Shown: positions 1-8,304 of the stretch, one piece after another
Layout: every line of letters begins with the position of its first letter
How positions within the stretch are numbered: the stretch's first letter is position 1
Made by a program: the position numbers and the translations under genes
The notes under the pieces: generated by a model
Seen by the model: the letters and a program-made list of their open reading frames with translations, nothing else
Database searches by the model: none
What the model was told of the DNA's origin: nothing
From: Acetanaerobacterium elongatum
GTDB taxonomy: Bacteria; Bacillota; Clostridia; Oscillospirales; Ruminococcaceae
Direction: 5' to 3'
Assembly (NCBI RefSeq): GCF_900103835.1
Contig: NZ_FNID01000023.1
Coordinates: 1-47,721 of the forward strand
DNA length: 47,721 bases

Positions 1-639
1 TGTATTGTCGTCAAAGTAGTTTTCATCATCGTCATCGTCTGTTTTGACCGGCTTCTCTTCAAACTTCAGCGGCTTCTTTCCATGCTTTGCTCTGTCCTCG
101 TTTACCGCTTTGTTCAAGTCTTCAATATATAACTGGCTTTCAACATTCGCTGTTTCTTCCGTATACTTGTTTTTGTTGGCGTTTGCTTTTAAATGGGTAC
201 TGTCGCTGTAGAGAATTTTACCGTCTACAAGCTTATGTTCCATTGCCTGACGCAATATCTCATTAAAGATTCTTCTGGGAATATCCGTTCCGTTGAATCT
301 TCTGATTCGATTCTGCCATATTACGCTGGCATCCGGTATTTTGTCTTCCAATCCGTACCCCAGAAACCAGCGGTATGCTATGTTAACGTTTACTTCTTCG
401 ACCAATCTGGTCTCGCTTCTTATTCCATACAGATAGCCGATGAACAGCATGCGAAACATGATTTCCGGTTCAATTGCCGGCCTCCCGATGTTTTCGCAGT
501 AATACGGTCTGCAAATTTCATTGATGAAAGAAAAATCAATGTATCTATCTATCTTCCTAAGCAGATGATCCTTCGGCACCAGATTTTCCATGATTACCAG
601 TTCCATTTTTTCTTGTCGGTTTGTCCCTGTATTAAGCAT
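1..639 (-). CDS. IS1182-family transposase, N-terminal part (runs off window)
   Basis: The minus strand is open from an ATG at 639 to position 1, giving 213 residues with no stop, so the gene continues past the window edge. GAGG lies 8 nt upstream of the ATG. The N-terminus (MENLVPKDHLLRKIDRYIDF, then FINEICRPYYCENIGRPAIEP and MFRMLFIGYLYGIRSE) is the well-known start of IS1182-type DDE transposases, which move DNA by cut-and-paste. After the N-terminal domain comes a DSTHLKANANKNKY segment containing the first catalytic Asp, then an acidic linker (KTDDDDDENYFDD). The reading frame is intact as far as it can be followed. Whether the element is complete cannot be judged from here. Confidence 0.9.
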   Translation of the reverse strand, partial: MLNTGTNRQEKMELVIMENLVPKDHLLRKIDRYIDFSFINEICRPYYCENIGRPAIEPEIMFRMLFIGYLYGIRSETRLVEEVNVNIAYRWFLGYGLEDKIPDASVIWQNRIRRFNGTDIPRRIFNEILRQAMEHKLVDGKILYSDSTHLKANANKNKYTEETANVESQLYIEDLNKAVNEDRAKHGKKPLKFEEKPVKTDDDDDENYFDDNT

Positions 640-723
640 TGATTTTTCCTCATTTCATGCGGTTTTCTTCCCTTCTATTATACCATATTTTTCATATATT
701 TTCTCCCTTTTTTGCATAAAAAT

Positions 724-754
724 AGACCGCTGACTTGGACTTTGTCAGCGGTCT
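724..754 (-). terminator. Rho-independent terminator-like hairpin upstream of the IS1182 transposase
   Basis: There are perfect 11-bp arms (AGACCGCTGAC / GTCAGCGGTCT) around a 9-nt loop. On the minus strand the stem is followed by ATTTTTATG. It lies upstream of the transposase start and would stop transcription entering the element from outside, a common insertion-sequence arrangement. Confidence 0.6.
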
Positions 755-755
755 G

Positions 756-840
756 AGTGTGACATATATGTTGTCACACTTATATTTTACTATGAGATAT
801 AAAATTAACTGTGACAGGTACTTGTCACAAATTCGTCACA
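756..840. repeat. Cluster of TGTGACA/TGTCACA dyads at the IS1182 end
   Basis: Two perfect dyads are present: AGTGTGACA (756-764) with TGTCACACT (772-780), and TGTGACA (810-816) with TGTCACA (823-829). A further half-site CGTCACA sits at 834-840. They lie between the transposase terminator hairpin and the promoter of the next operon. They could be the terminal inverted-repeat region of the insertion sequence or an operator. The other end of the element is outside the window, so the exact IS boundary cannot be fixed. Confidence 0.45.
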
Positions 841-842
841 TA

Positions 843-870
843 TTGACATGAATTCCACTGGTAGTATAAT
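843..870 (+). promoter_or_regulatory. Sigma-A promoter of the 902-6246 gene run
   Basis: TTGACA at 843-848, a 16-bp spacer, and TATAAT at 865-870: both boxes are consensus. It lies 32 bp before the first ATG of the zinc-ribbon/LRR gene run and immediately right of the TGTGACA dyads. Confidence 0.75.
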
Positions 871-901
871 TTAGTTACAATATAATTTGGGAGGAGAAGG
901 T

Positions 902-1057
902 ATGCAAAAAGCAAAACTGGGCATAACTGTTGGATTATTGGGGGCGACAATATATCTAATGGCCTTAATGGGATCAATTCCACTGATAATTATAGCTGGC
1001 TATGTCTTGTTATTTGAAGAAAACGAATGGTTAAAAAAGCGGCTGTTAAAGCCCTGA
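902..1057 (+). CDS. Small membrane protein, 51 residues
   Basis: The ATG at 902 follows a strong ribosome binding site (GGGAGGAGAAGG). The 51-residue product has one long hydrophobic stretch (about residues 7-37, LGITVGLLGATIYLMALMGS and on) and a charged C-terminus (EENEWLKKRLLKP). It is the first gene after the consensus promoter. Its last 31 nt overlap the next ORF in another frame, suggesting translational coupling. I do not recognise the family. The two overlapping ORFs could be one membrane protein split by a frameshift, but each has a plausible shape by itself. Confidence 0.6.
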   Translation: MQKAKLGITVGLLGATIYLMALMGSIPLIIIAGYVLLFEENEWLKKRLLKP

Positions 1058-1311
1058 TAATCATGCTAGTTTTTGGTGTACTGACAAGTGGTATTGGCAT
1101 GCTTGATAATCTGCTAAACCTTTTCAGTTACATAATTGGCTGGTTCGGAAAGAATATTTCCGTTCGACTACCATTAAATATTGAAGATATATTAAGAAAT
1201 GTATTCGTTCTTGTTGAAGATGGCCTTTTCATTCTGTTGGGACTGCGTTCTTTTACACAGGGAACGGTTAAGATAGGTTTTATAGACGATTTGGTATCCA
1301 AGCATAGCTGA
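1027..1311 (+). CDS. Small membrane protein, 94 residues
   Basis: This 94-residue product has a hydrophobic N-terminal segment (ALIIMLVFGVLTSGIGM) and further hydrophobic stretches around residues 30-42 and 60-76. It starts inside the preceding ORF with no clear ribosome binding site, so it probably depends on coupling to it. The zinc-ribbon gene follows 28 bp later. No family was recognised. A role in the same membrane-associated process as its neighbours is an inference from position only. Confidence 0.55.
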   Translation: MVKKAAVKALIIMLVFGVLTSGIGMLDNLLNLFSYIIGWFGKNISVRLPLNIEDILRNVFVLVEDGLFILLGLRSFTQGTVKIGFIDDLVSKHS

Positions 1312-1339
1312 ATTCTGTAAAATGAAAGGTTTGAAAAAT

Positions 1340-1933
1340 ATGGCTTTCTTTGAGAAGGTAGGGGAAACATTATCATCAAAAAGTAAAGATGTTGCAAAAA
1401 AAGTTAAGGATATGGCTGATGTATCCAGAATTAATTCCCAAATTTTTAGCGAAGAGGAACTTATAAACAACCTATATAGAAAAATAGGTATACAGTACTA
1501 TGATATAAACAAAAACCACGGCACGGATGCTTTTATAAAGGACCTGCAGGAAATCACAAAAGCAAAGCAACGGATTGTGGAGCTCAGAAAAGAAGCAAAT
1601 TCAATTAAAGGAATAATCATATGTGCTAATTGCGGAGGAGAAGTGCCCTTAAACACTACCTTCTGCGGCAGTTGTGGCGCTAAGGTACAGGAATCTTCGG
1701 GTATTAATGAAGGTATAACTGCTGCAGATAGTGTTTGCCCTGCATGCGGCTGCATGGTTGAGAATGAATCAGTGTTTTGCGGCAAATGTGGTGCTGAACT
1801 GCGGATACCTACTCCCGCACAAGAGGCATCAGTTGTATCAGGTAATATCTGCCATAATTGCGGCAGTATTGTTGAATCGGATGCAGCTTTCTGCGGAAAC
1901 TGTGGCGCCAAAATTGATACACTCAAGGATTGA
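1340..1933 (+). CDS. Triple zinc-ribbon protein
   Basis: This 197-residue product starts at MAFFEKVGE. That ATG is preferred over the one at 1322, which has no ribosome binding site; AAAGG at 1326-1330 then sits about 10 nt upstream. An N-terminal charged helical region (about residues 1-90) is followed by three double-knuckle zinc ribbons: CANCGG...FCGSCGAK, CPACGC...FCGKCGAE and CHNCGS...FCGNCGAK. Each has two CxxC pairs, enough to bind one zinc apiece. Such ribbons are common in small Firmicute proteins, often next to membrane proteins, and their role is generally unknown. Protein-protein contact is more likely than DNA binding, but this is a guess. Confidence 0.8.
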   Translation: MAFFEKVGETLSSKSKDVAKKVKDMADVSRINSQIFSEEELINNLYRKIGIQYYDINKNHGTDAFIKDLQEITKAKQRIVELRKEANSIKGIIICANCGGEVPLNTTFCGSCGAKVQESSGINEGITAADSVCPACGCMVENESVFCGKCGAELRIPTPAQEASVVSGNICHNCGSIVESDAAFCGNCGAKIDTLKD

Positions 1934-1981
1934 TGTGGGTATATAAGCAATACGCTTTTAGGACAAATGGAGGAAACTAAT

Positions 1982-2281
1982 ATGCACGAAGAAGGCGATG
2001 GCCTCGCTATATTAAGTTTAATTGTTTTGGCTATCTTTCTTATAGCGTGGATGTTTGTTTTTAGCATTTTTATTTTATCAGGTTGGCTAATTGGCCTTAT
2101 TTTGGCTATTATTAGCATCTACAGAATAAAGTATAACCGTGATATTGGAGAGACTTTTGGCGGGTGGATTTTTGGATTGATATCCGGTATCGTAATTCTA
2201 TTGCTAGGATTAAGATTCTTATTAGATACAAATTATCGTGATGCGGCGTTTGCTTTTATAGGCAGGCTGTTTGGGAAATAA
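1982..2281 (+). CDS. Membrane protein, 99 residues
   Basis: The start at 1982 is chosen over the in-frame ATG at 1967 because GGAGG lies correctly 8 nt upstream of it, inside the longer reading. The product has an acidic N-terminus (MHEEGDG), then three hydrophobic segments at about residues 8-27, 31-44 and 62-82, separated by a short basic loop (YRIKYNRD). It follows the zinc-ribbon gene by 48 bp in the same run. No family was recognised with confidence; it resembles small DUF4190/DUF4870-like membrane proteins only in general shape. Confidence 0.65.
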   Translation: MHEEGDGLAILSLIVLAIFLIAWMFVFSIFILSGWLIGLILAIISIYRIKYNRDIGETFGGWIFGLISGIVILLLGLRFLLDTNYRDAAFAFIGRLFGK

Positions 2282-2286
2282 CGAAA

Positions 2287-2363
2287 AAGCATCGTTGCAA
2301 GATGCTTCAATTAGACAATACAACTAATGTGCTAGGGCAAATCGTATTTATTAGATTTGCCCT
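2287..2363 (+). other. Two intergenic hairpins between the membrane protein and LRR genes
   Basis: AAGCATC/GATGCTT (2287-2307) and AGGGCAAATC/GATTTGCCCT (2334-2363, 10-bp stem, 10-nt loop) follow the stop of the membrane-protein gene. Neither has a long T tract, so termination would be partial. They may separate expression of the upstream genes from the LRR and secreted-protein genes. Confidence 0.4.
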
Positions 2364-2421
2364 TGACCAATGATTTATAAAAACCAACTACGACTGACAA
2401 AAAGTCACTGGAGGTGTTTTT

Positions 2422-3675
2422 ATGCCTAAAGCATTAAAAAAAACAATTATTATTTCAGGTGCTATTATAATGCTGGTAATAGCCGCCTTCACAATCTTTT
2501 TTATTACAAGAGAAAAGATTACTTTTCAGGATGCGGCATTTGAAGCTTCAATAAAAAAAGCACTAAATAAAAACGATACGATATATAATTATGATCTTTA
2601 TTTTATAGATAGTATTATTATTCTTTCTGATGAAGCCTGCCTTATTAATAGAGAGGCCGATATGACTATTACCGAAAGAGGCTGTCTTTATAATACGGAT
2701 GAGATAACTAGCTATGGTGAAATAACATCACTTGAAGACATTAAATATTTCCCCAAGCTAAAAAAACTTACGGTTATTAATAATATGGTGACTACTTTAC
2801 CTGACTTAATGAACAGTAAAATTGAGTATATGAATCTTGCTCACAATTCAATTGTGGATATTAAAAACATCGGCCAATATAAAACGCTCTATTCAATTAA
2901 CCTGTCTTATAATATGATTAAGGATATTTCGAATGTTTCTCTTTCTCAAACAATAACCAACTTAAATCTTAAGGCAAATGCAATAGGTGACGCCCAAGTA
3001 TTAGCGAGTGTACAAGACCTTAAAGAATTGAATATTAGCTATAATTATTTAAATAATGTTGATTTTTTGTCAAGCCTTAAAGGATTATCCGACTTAGATA
3101 TAAGTCATAATGAGATTGACAATCTATCGGCAATAGCCGATTTAAATAAATTATCATGTTTAAACATAAGTTTTAACAGAATTAAAGCTATTGAAAAACT
3201 GAACTGCGGATCTTCATTGAAATATCTAAATGCTATGAATAATGAAATAAGCTATATAAATACAACATTTGAAAAACTTCGGGAAGGTAATCTTGCAAAT
3301 AATGCTCTCAAAAAAGATTTCGATCTTGCCCAATTCCCATCGGCTGAAATCATTCAACTGGATTTCAATCAAATAAGTAACCTTATAAACTTCCCCAAAG
3401 AAAGATTACATACCTTAACAATTTCTTGTAATGAGCTTCGCCAAGTTGAATTTACTTGCGAAATGAATTCAATTACGAATATGGACATATCAGGAAATCC
3501 TGTAGACGACATTAGTTCAGTTTCTCAGTTTTGTCCCAAACTTGTGCAGCTGAATATATCAGATACAAAAGTGACAGATATATCTACTCTAAAAAGCAGT
3601 AGGGAATTAAACACTTTGGTGGCCTTTAATTTAGGCGCAGATACATCCATTTTAAAATGTGCCGTTATAAAATAG
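2422..3675 (+). CDS. Membrane-anchored leucine-rich-repeat protein
   Basis: This 417-residue product follows a clear ribosome binding site (CTGGAGGTG). Residues 8-28 form a single hydrophobic anchor or uncleaved signal after a basic MPKALKKT start. From about residue 105 onward there are a dozen or so leucine-rich repeats of roughly 22 residues, of the SDS22/internalin-like type (for example IEYMNLAHNSIVDIKNI, LSDLDISHNEIDNLSAI, LSCLNISFNRIKAIEKL). Such repeats form curved protein-binding surfaces, here probably outside the membrane. No catalytic domain is visible. The secreted 853-residue protein starts 10 bp downstream, so the two are probably translated from one message. Confidence 0.85.
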   Translation: MPKALKKTIIISGAIIMLVIAAFTIFFITREKITFQDAAFEASIKKALNKNDTIYNYDLYFIDSIIILSDEACLINREADMTITERGCLYNTDEITSYGEITSLEDIKYFPKLKKLTVINNMVTTLPDLMNSKIEYMNLAHNSIVDIKNIGQYKTLYSINLSYNMIKDISNVSLSQTITNLNLKANAIGDAQVLASVQDLKELNISYNYLNNVDFLSSLKGLSDLDISHNEIDNLSAIADLNKLSCLNISFNRIKAIEKLNCGSSLKYLNAMNNEISYINTTFEKLREGNLANNALKKDFDLAQFPSAEIIQLDFNQISNLINFPKERLHTLTISCNELRQVEFTCEMNSITNMDISGNPVDDISSVSQFCPKLVQLNISDTKVTDISTLKSSRELNTLVAFNLGADTSILKCAVIK

Positions 3676-3684
3676 GGGGCAAGT

Positions 3685-6246
3685 ATGAAAAAACTAATAG
3701 CTATAATTTTAGTACTGCTTATCACATGCTGCATTCTCCCATGTAATATGCTTTCTGCAGAATCTCTCGGTATAAAAGTATCGCCTAATGAACTTAGGGT
3801 TATTAATCAGGCGAATAAAGCAATATATAGCGGAATTATAGCGAAGTGCATTAAGTCAGAAAACTATGCTTATTGGAATTTTTATACGGCATCGGATACT
3901 AATATCATAAAGGCTTACGGTTACCGCTATGCAGATGCGCTATATAATCTTGATATCATTAAAGCACTTACTCCGGTTTCAATCACCGAATCCGACGCAA
4001 AATCGGTTATTGAAGGGTACATTGTAGAGTATACAAAACAAAACAGTGAAAAATATCAGGAAATGGCGCTTATTGAAGGCTTGCTAGATACGATTAATAA
4101 AGGTTCAGATGCTTATACAGCGCTAGTAGATATGCGTTCTTGGAATGCTAATATAGATGGGGAGAAGGTAAAACTATTAATTTCCAAACTTACCCCATGG
4201 AAAGAAAAAATGGAGTTGTGCCTTTCACGAGGAGATTTAGACGAAGAAACAAGGGCTTGGATTCTTAATGGGGAGCTAAAAAAGACCACCGATACACTTT
4301 TGGAGGCTCAACAATACGATAAGCTGTTGTTTACATCCTCCTTAATTTCGAATGGTTTAAAAGCTATTAATTTTTCACAAGATCTGTATAGCAAATATGA
4401 AGAACTGAAGATATTAAAGTATGCATCCAAAGATGCACTTAATTTACTTGATTTGTTAAGCACTACTGCAATTGATTCCAACATCAAGAAAGCAGCAATA
4501 GGTGTAAAGCGCAACCTTGAAAAATATAAAAGCGCTGATATGCCACAGCTGCTATCATATGCTACGGGGGATACCGTTAAGGATTTTATCAGTAATGAAG
4601 TGCTGGATAAGCTGAAGAATATGTCGTTTGATGCACTCAAGGCTACTGGTATCAAGGGATGTATGTATACCGGCTCGCTGCTTAAGGCTGTGGAGGTCGG
4701 TGTAGTGGCATCCAATATTCTGTTTAACGCCGGAAATACATTAGAACAAGCCAATAAAATACGTGTTATATCTTTAATCAGTGTTTCATTATCTCAAAAA
4801 ACTACAGAGGAACTTTCCAAATTTGTAATGGCCAGTAATACCAAAATAAAGGCAGAAGCAGCGGAAGAATTATTAAAATATCTTTACATGCTGGTACTAT
4901 CACGAGAGTTAGGAGAATTGCAGTACTATAATATGCGTCAAAGTGCCAATAACGGCACTTTGACGGACATACTCAAATACTTTGGTTATAATAGTTCCAG
5001 CATTGATGACTGGTATAATAGGGTTTCGACAGAAATGAAAGATATGAAAATTCAGCTGGGTACGGATGATTCATTACTAGACCCAGGGGATAACAATCCT
5101 AATGATACTAATATCCAAGTGAGTGAAGCGGACAAGAAAAAAATTTATAAATATTTATGCAAACTGAGTAATTATTGGTGTGAATTGCCTAATTTTAATA
5201 ATGCTGAGAATATTGATAGCGCTTATATTGTTTTAACATTTCATGCCCAAGCAGATAATCCGATAGAATATAATAGCGAATTCTATGAATTCTCGAGTTT
5301 GGTTGGCATTGAAAAGGTTGCAAGGGAAATATTAAACCCCCAAATTACCCTTAAGAAAGATGCCGATTATTCTTCGCTTGACGGGATGTCTCGCAAGCCC
5401 CAATGGATTCCTGAGCTGGAAGGGTTTATTTGGTATGCAAGTGGCGGCTTTTCTAAACAATACATTCCATATCTAACAAATGTCACATATTCAGATGGAT
5501 TATATTATGTGACCGGAAACCTCATAAGAGTTGAATGGAATGCGGAATATGATGCAACTGAAGGAAAAATGTATTGTAATAACGTATACATAGGAACACT
5601 GTATTATCCCGATCCCGAAATATATACCACTTCTGGTTTTGAATTTACCATTGAGAACATGAATCCACAGTTTACGACAGATATTAATTCATTACCAAAA
5701 CAGCTTTTTGTACTGCAGCCAAACGGGGATTCGTTCTATCTGCTCTCAAAAACAGACAAAAATGCTTCTGCTGTGAATAATAATGTACCTTCGGTTGCCC
5801 AGCCTTCATCCAAACAGCAAAGCATAGGCTTTATGAACAACAAAAACCTGTTGGGCGCTGACGGATATATTTCTAAGGAGGATCAGATTAGAATCCAAAA
5901 TGAGATTGACGATCTTTACCAAGAATATGGTTGCCGTATATACTTTATTGTTTCCAATAATGCCTATAAAAAGGAGCTCAATATCGAGAATTATGATGAA
6001 TTCTATGATAAGTGTAAAGAGTTTTTACCTATTGATGAGGACCATCCTTACTATATATTATTGTTTAATCAAGAATATAATAAAAATGAACCTACGCAAA
6101 TGTCAATCATTAATGATGACATGAAAAAAATTCTTCCTAACGATTGTGATGATGCAATGAGCGAGATGGCTTATATGAATTCTATCATTGATCACTTCAA
6201 TTGGGTATTAAAATATTTTAAAAACAACTTAAGAAAACAGACTTAG
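3685..6246 (+). CDS. Large secreted protein of unknown function, possible C-terminal TPM-like domain
   Basis: This 853-residue product has a typical signal peptide (MKKLIAIILVLLITCCILPC, predicted cleavage after the ALSA-like site near residue 26). Residues about 30-430 are mainly helical by composition. A Asn/Asp-rich linker (DPGDNNPNDTN) is followed by a beta-rich central part with many Tyr residues. The last 125 residues (GYISKEDQIRIQNEIDDL, then CRIYFIVSN, then YYILLFNQEYN) resemble the TPM/Psb32 fold of secreted or membrane-anchored proteins, but that is a weak visual match. It starts 10 bp after the LRR gene and ends the run. No close family was recognised. Confidence 0.75.
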   Translation: MKKLIAIILVLLITCCILPCNMLSAESLGIKVSPNELRVINQANKAIYSGIIAKCIKSENYAYWNFYTASDTNIIKAYGYRYADALYNLDIIKALTPVSITESDAKSVIEGYIVEYTKQNSEKYQEMALIEGLLDTINKGSDAYTALVDMRSWNANIDGEKVKLLISKLTPWKEKMELCLSRGDLDEETRAWILNGELKKTTDTLLEAQQYDKLLFTSSLISNGLKAINFSQDLYSKYEELKILKYASKDALNLLDLLSTTAIDSNIKKAAIGVKRNLEKYKSADMPQLLSYATGDTVKDFISNEVLDKLKNMSFDALKATGIKGCMYTGSLLKAVEVGVVASNILFNAGNTLEQANKIRVISLISVSLSQKTTEELSKFVMASNTKIKAEAAEELLKYLYMLVLSRELGELQYYNMRQSANNGTLTDILKYFGYNSSSIDDWYNRVSTEMKDMKIQLGTDDSLLDPGDNNPNDTNIQVSEADKKKIYKYLCKLSNYWCELPNFNNAENIDSAYIVLTFHAQADNPIEYNSEFYEFSSLVGIEKVAREILNPQITLKKDADYSSLDGMSRKPQWIPELEGFIWYASGGFSKQYIPYLTNVTYSDGLYYVTGNLIRVEWNAEYDATEGKMYCNNVYIGTLYYPDPEIYTTSGFEFTIENMNPQFTTDINSLPKQLFVLQPNGDSFYLLSKTDKNASAVNNNVPSVAQPSSKQQSIGFMNNKNLLGADGYISKEDQIRIQNEIDDLYQEYGCRIYFIVSNNAYKKELNIENYDEFYDKCKEFLPIDEDHPYYILLFNQEYNKNEPTQMSIINDDMKKILPNDCDDAMSEMAYMNSIIDHFNWVLKYFKNNLRKQT

Positions 6247-6435
6247 ATTCTAATGCTAATTATTAGGGAGAGATACAATTGGGTAGCCATGAAAACTGTT
6301 ATAAGGATTGTATTGAATAAAATGGTATTGCTGCTTCTGGATAACAACCTGCGCACTGATAACTGTTAAGGAGGTGGTACAGCAAAGTCACAGTTATTGA
6401 AGTACCGCATTATAACACAAGATTTATATAATGTT

Positions 6436-6462
6436 AAGCCCGGAGAAGTTCCGGGCTTTTAT
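6436..6462 (+). terminator. Rho-independent terminator after the 902-6246 gene run
   Basis: AAGCCCGG/CCGGGCTT with a 7-nt loop is followed by TTTTA. It lies 190 bp after the secreted-protein stop and just before the convergent ATPase gene. The stretch 6247-6435 holds no convincing gene. Confidence 0.75.
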
Positions 6463-6495
6463 GTTATGCTTCTTAGCAGTTTCTATGCACTAAGA

Positions 6496-7887
6496 CTAAC
6501 CGTTTGCCATCTCATCAAATGTAACCAATGTCACATTATGCATAGACTTCGATTTTTCAACGCAACCGCTTGTAAAGCCGGTTTTCGCAAAGAGGTAAAG
6601 ATAGTTGTTTTTATAATGAAACAGATGGCTGCGTTCTATTAACGTGTCCAGTACAATGGTATCCACCTTTTCATTTGTCCATTTGCATTCACCGAAGATA
6701 GCGCTGTTTTTATCTTCAAAAGCCAGAATATCAATTTCGGCCTCTTGGCGCCTAATAGGATCGTTGCCCCACCATCTGCCAAGCTCAACAAACTCAATAG
6801 GAAGATTCCCGGAAGCATTCTCACGCCACAGCCATTGCTTGCAGATATCCTCAAACACCTTACCCATGAAGTCGGGAATCTGGGTTTCAATTTTCTTGTA
6901 AGTGCGGTCGGCCATACCGTTTTGGATAAGGGATACATTGTTCGGGATAAAGCGATACCAAAAACGGAACATGTTATCCTCAATGACATATATAGTTTTA
7001 CGAGCGGAATCCTCAGTTATAGGGGTTTCTTTTTTCACGATTCCAAGAGAGATAAGGTTTTTTAAGTATCCCGTGCATGCACTGGTTTCTAAACTCACCT
7101 TGGCAGCTATCTCGGAATTTTTAGTGCTGCCTGTGGCGATTGCCTTGATAATGGCGTTGTAATAGGCAGGTTCACGAACCTCTTGCTTGAGCAGATTGCT
7201 AGGTTCTTCAAAAAGATAAGCTGAAGCATCAAGAAAATTCTTTTTAATGTTATCCTCCACTGTTAACTTATCGCTCATCTGTGCAAGATATTGTGGAATG
7301 CCACCGGTAATTCCATAGATTGTTGCCAAATCATAAGAAGTAAAACCACTGTAATATTCTTTTGTTTCAAAAAAGCTAAAAGGCTGAATTTTAAATTGTG
7401 CGGTTCTTCTGCCATAAAGAGGGCTCTTATAGCCTAATACCTGATTTTCCATAAAAGACATCGATGAGCCGCAGAGGATAAGAAACAGCTTACTGTTTTT
7501 ATATTTTTCGTCGATCTGTACTTGAAGCAGGGAGGATATTCCTCTATAAGATTCAGCAAGGTAGGGGTATTCATCAACAACTAAAACAACCCGGTTTTGC
7601 TTTGAAAGTTCATATACTGCATCAAATGCGGCTTGAAAGCTTGGAAATACAGGGGAGGCATTATCGCCATATTGAAGCCTTGTAATGCTTTGGCTAAAGT
7701 TTTCTAAGTTTTCCTTGCTGTTTGTTTCAAGGCCTGTAAAGAAAATAGTATTCTTGTCTTTTATAAACTCGTTTATAAGCGTCGTTTTTCCCACGCGTCT
7801 GCGACCATATATTACGGCGAACTCGAACTTGTCGCTGTTATATAAATCATTAAGCTTCTGTAATTCCGAGTGTCTTCCAACAAACAT
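6496..7887 (-). CDS. AAA ATPase of the archaeal-ATPase/DUF234 family
   Basis: This 463-residue product begins MFVGRHSELQKL, the usual start of this family. It has a Walker A motif (GRRRVGKTT, about residues 28-36) and a Walker B motif (VVLVVDEYPYL, about residue 104). The C-terminal DUF234 region carries AEIDILAFED...FGECKW, whose D-x(n)-E-x-K pattern matches the PD-(D/E)xK nuclease fold. The family is widespread in Clostridia and archaea; its biological role is not settled. GGAGG lies about 11 nt before the ATG, and a perfect sigma-A promoter lies 44 bp upstream. It is convergent with the LRR/secreted run and divergent from the type I restriction operon. Confidence 0.9.
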   Translation of the reverse strand: MFVGRHSELQKLNDLYNSDKFEFAVIYGRRRVGKTTLINEFIKDKNTIFFTGLETNSKENLENFSQSITRLQYGDNASPVFPSFQAAFDAVYELSKQNRVVLVVDEYPYLAESYRGISSLLQVQIDEKYKNSKLFLILCGSSMSFMENQVLGYKSPLYGRRTAQFKIQPFSFFETKEYYSGFTSYDLATIYGITGGIPQYLAQMSDKLTVEDNIKKNFLDASAYLFEEPSNLLKQEVREPAYYNAIIKAIATGSTKNSEIAAKVSLETSACTGYLKNLISLGIVKKETPITEDSARKTIYVIEDNMFRFWYRFIPNNVSLIQNGMADRTYKKIETQIPDFMGKVFEDICKQWLWRENASGNLPIEFVELGRWWGNDPIRRQEAEIDILAFEDKNSAIFGECKWTNEKVDTIVLDTLIERSHLFHYKNNYLYLFAKTGFTSGCVEKSKSMHNVTLVTFDEMANG

Positions 7888-7930
7888 ATTTCTTGCCGCC
7901 TCCGCAAATTACTAAATTACGACTTACTTA

Positions 7931-7959
7931 ATTATATATTAGTACACTGCGGTTGTCAA
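7931..7959 (-). promoter_or_regulatory. Consensus sigma-A promoter of the AAA ATPase gene
   Basis: Read on the minus strand: TTGACA (7959-7954), a 17-bp spacer, TATAAT (7936-7931). This is a full match to the vegetative consensus in both boxes and spacing. The predicted start site lies about 40 bp before the ATPase ATG. Confidence 0.85.
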
Positions 7960-8085
7960 GCTGCGATTTACAAATAATTACATATATGCTTGTGGATAAA
8001 TACGATGGGCCTGCTCCAACCGGCTGAACATTGGGTTATCGACGTATGATGCACTCTCACTCTCACGAGAACTTGTGAATGTGCG

Positions 8086-8114
8086 TTGTAATCAGGGTAT
8101 TTTCATGCTATAAT
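8086..8114 (+). promoter_or_regulatory. Sigma-A promoter of the hsd operon
   Basis: TTGTAA (8086-8091), 17-bp spacer, TATAAT (8109-8114). It would give hsdM a leader of about 185 nt. The 7888-8304 gap otherwise holds only the divergent ATPase promoter and an unexplained leader; no ORF with a ribosome binding site was seen there. Confidence 0.65.
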
Positions 8115-8304
8115 TTGTATTAATTAGCCGAATGAGGCACATTGTGGGCAGTTCGTTAAGGCTATAGAATCTGTTTATATATGAGGATGAGCAAAGTAAA
8201 TCTGCGAAAAGCGTCGGGTGTGTCTACCAGTACCATGATAACTTTGGGTGTCAACTAATGGGACATCCTTGACTATATTGCGTATGAAAACGGAGGAAAC
8301 ACAA

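Noticed and set aside
193-642. A plus-strand ORF of 149 residues
   Set aside because: It is the reverse-frame shadow of the IS1182 transposase, which is open through the whole region and has a proper start and ribosome binding site.
6291-6371. A 26-codon ORF (MKTVIRIVLNKM...) and a nearby GGAGGTGG that resembles a ribosome binding site
   Set aside because: The ORF has no ribosome binding site and is very short. The later GGAGGTGG has no start codon at a suitable distance. The KVTVIEV frame after it recalls recombinase starts but stops after about 15 codons. It may be decayed mobile DNA, but this cannot be supported.
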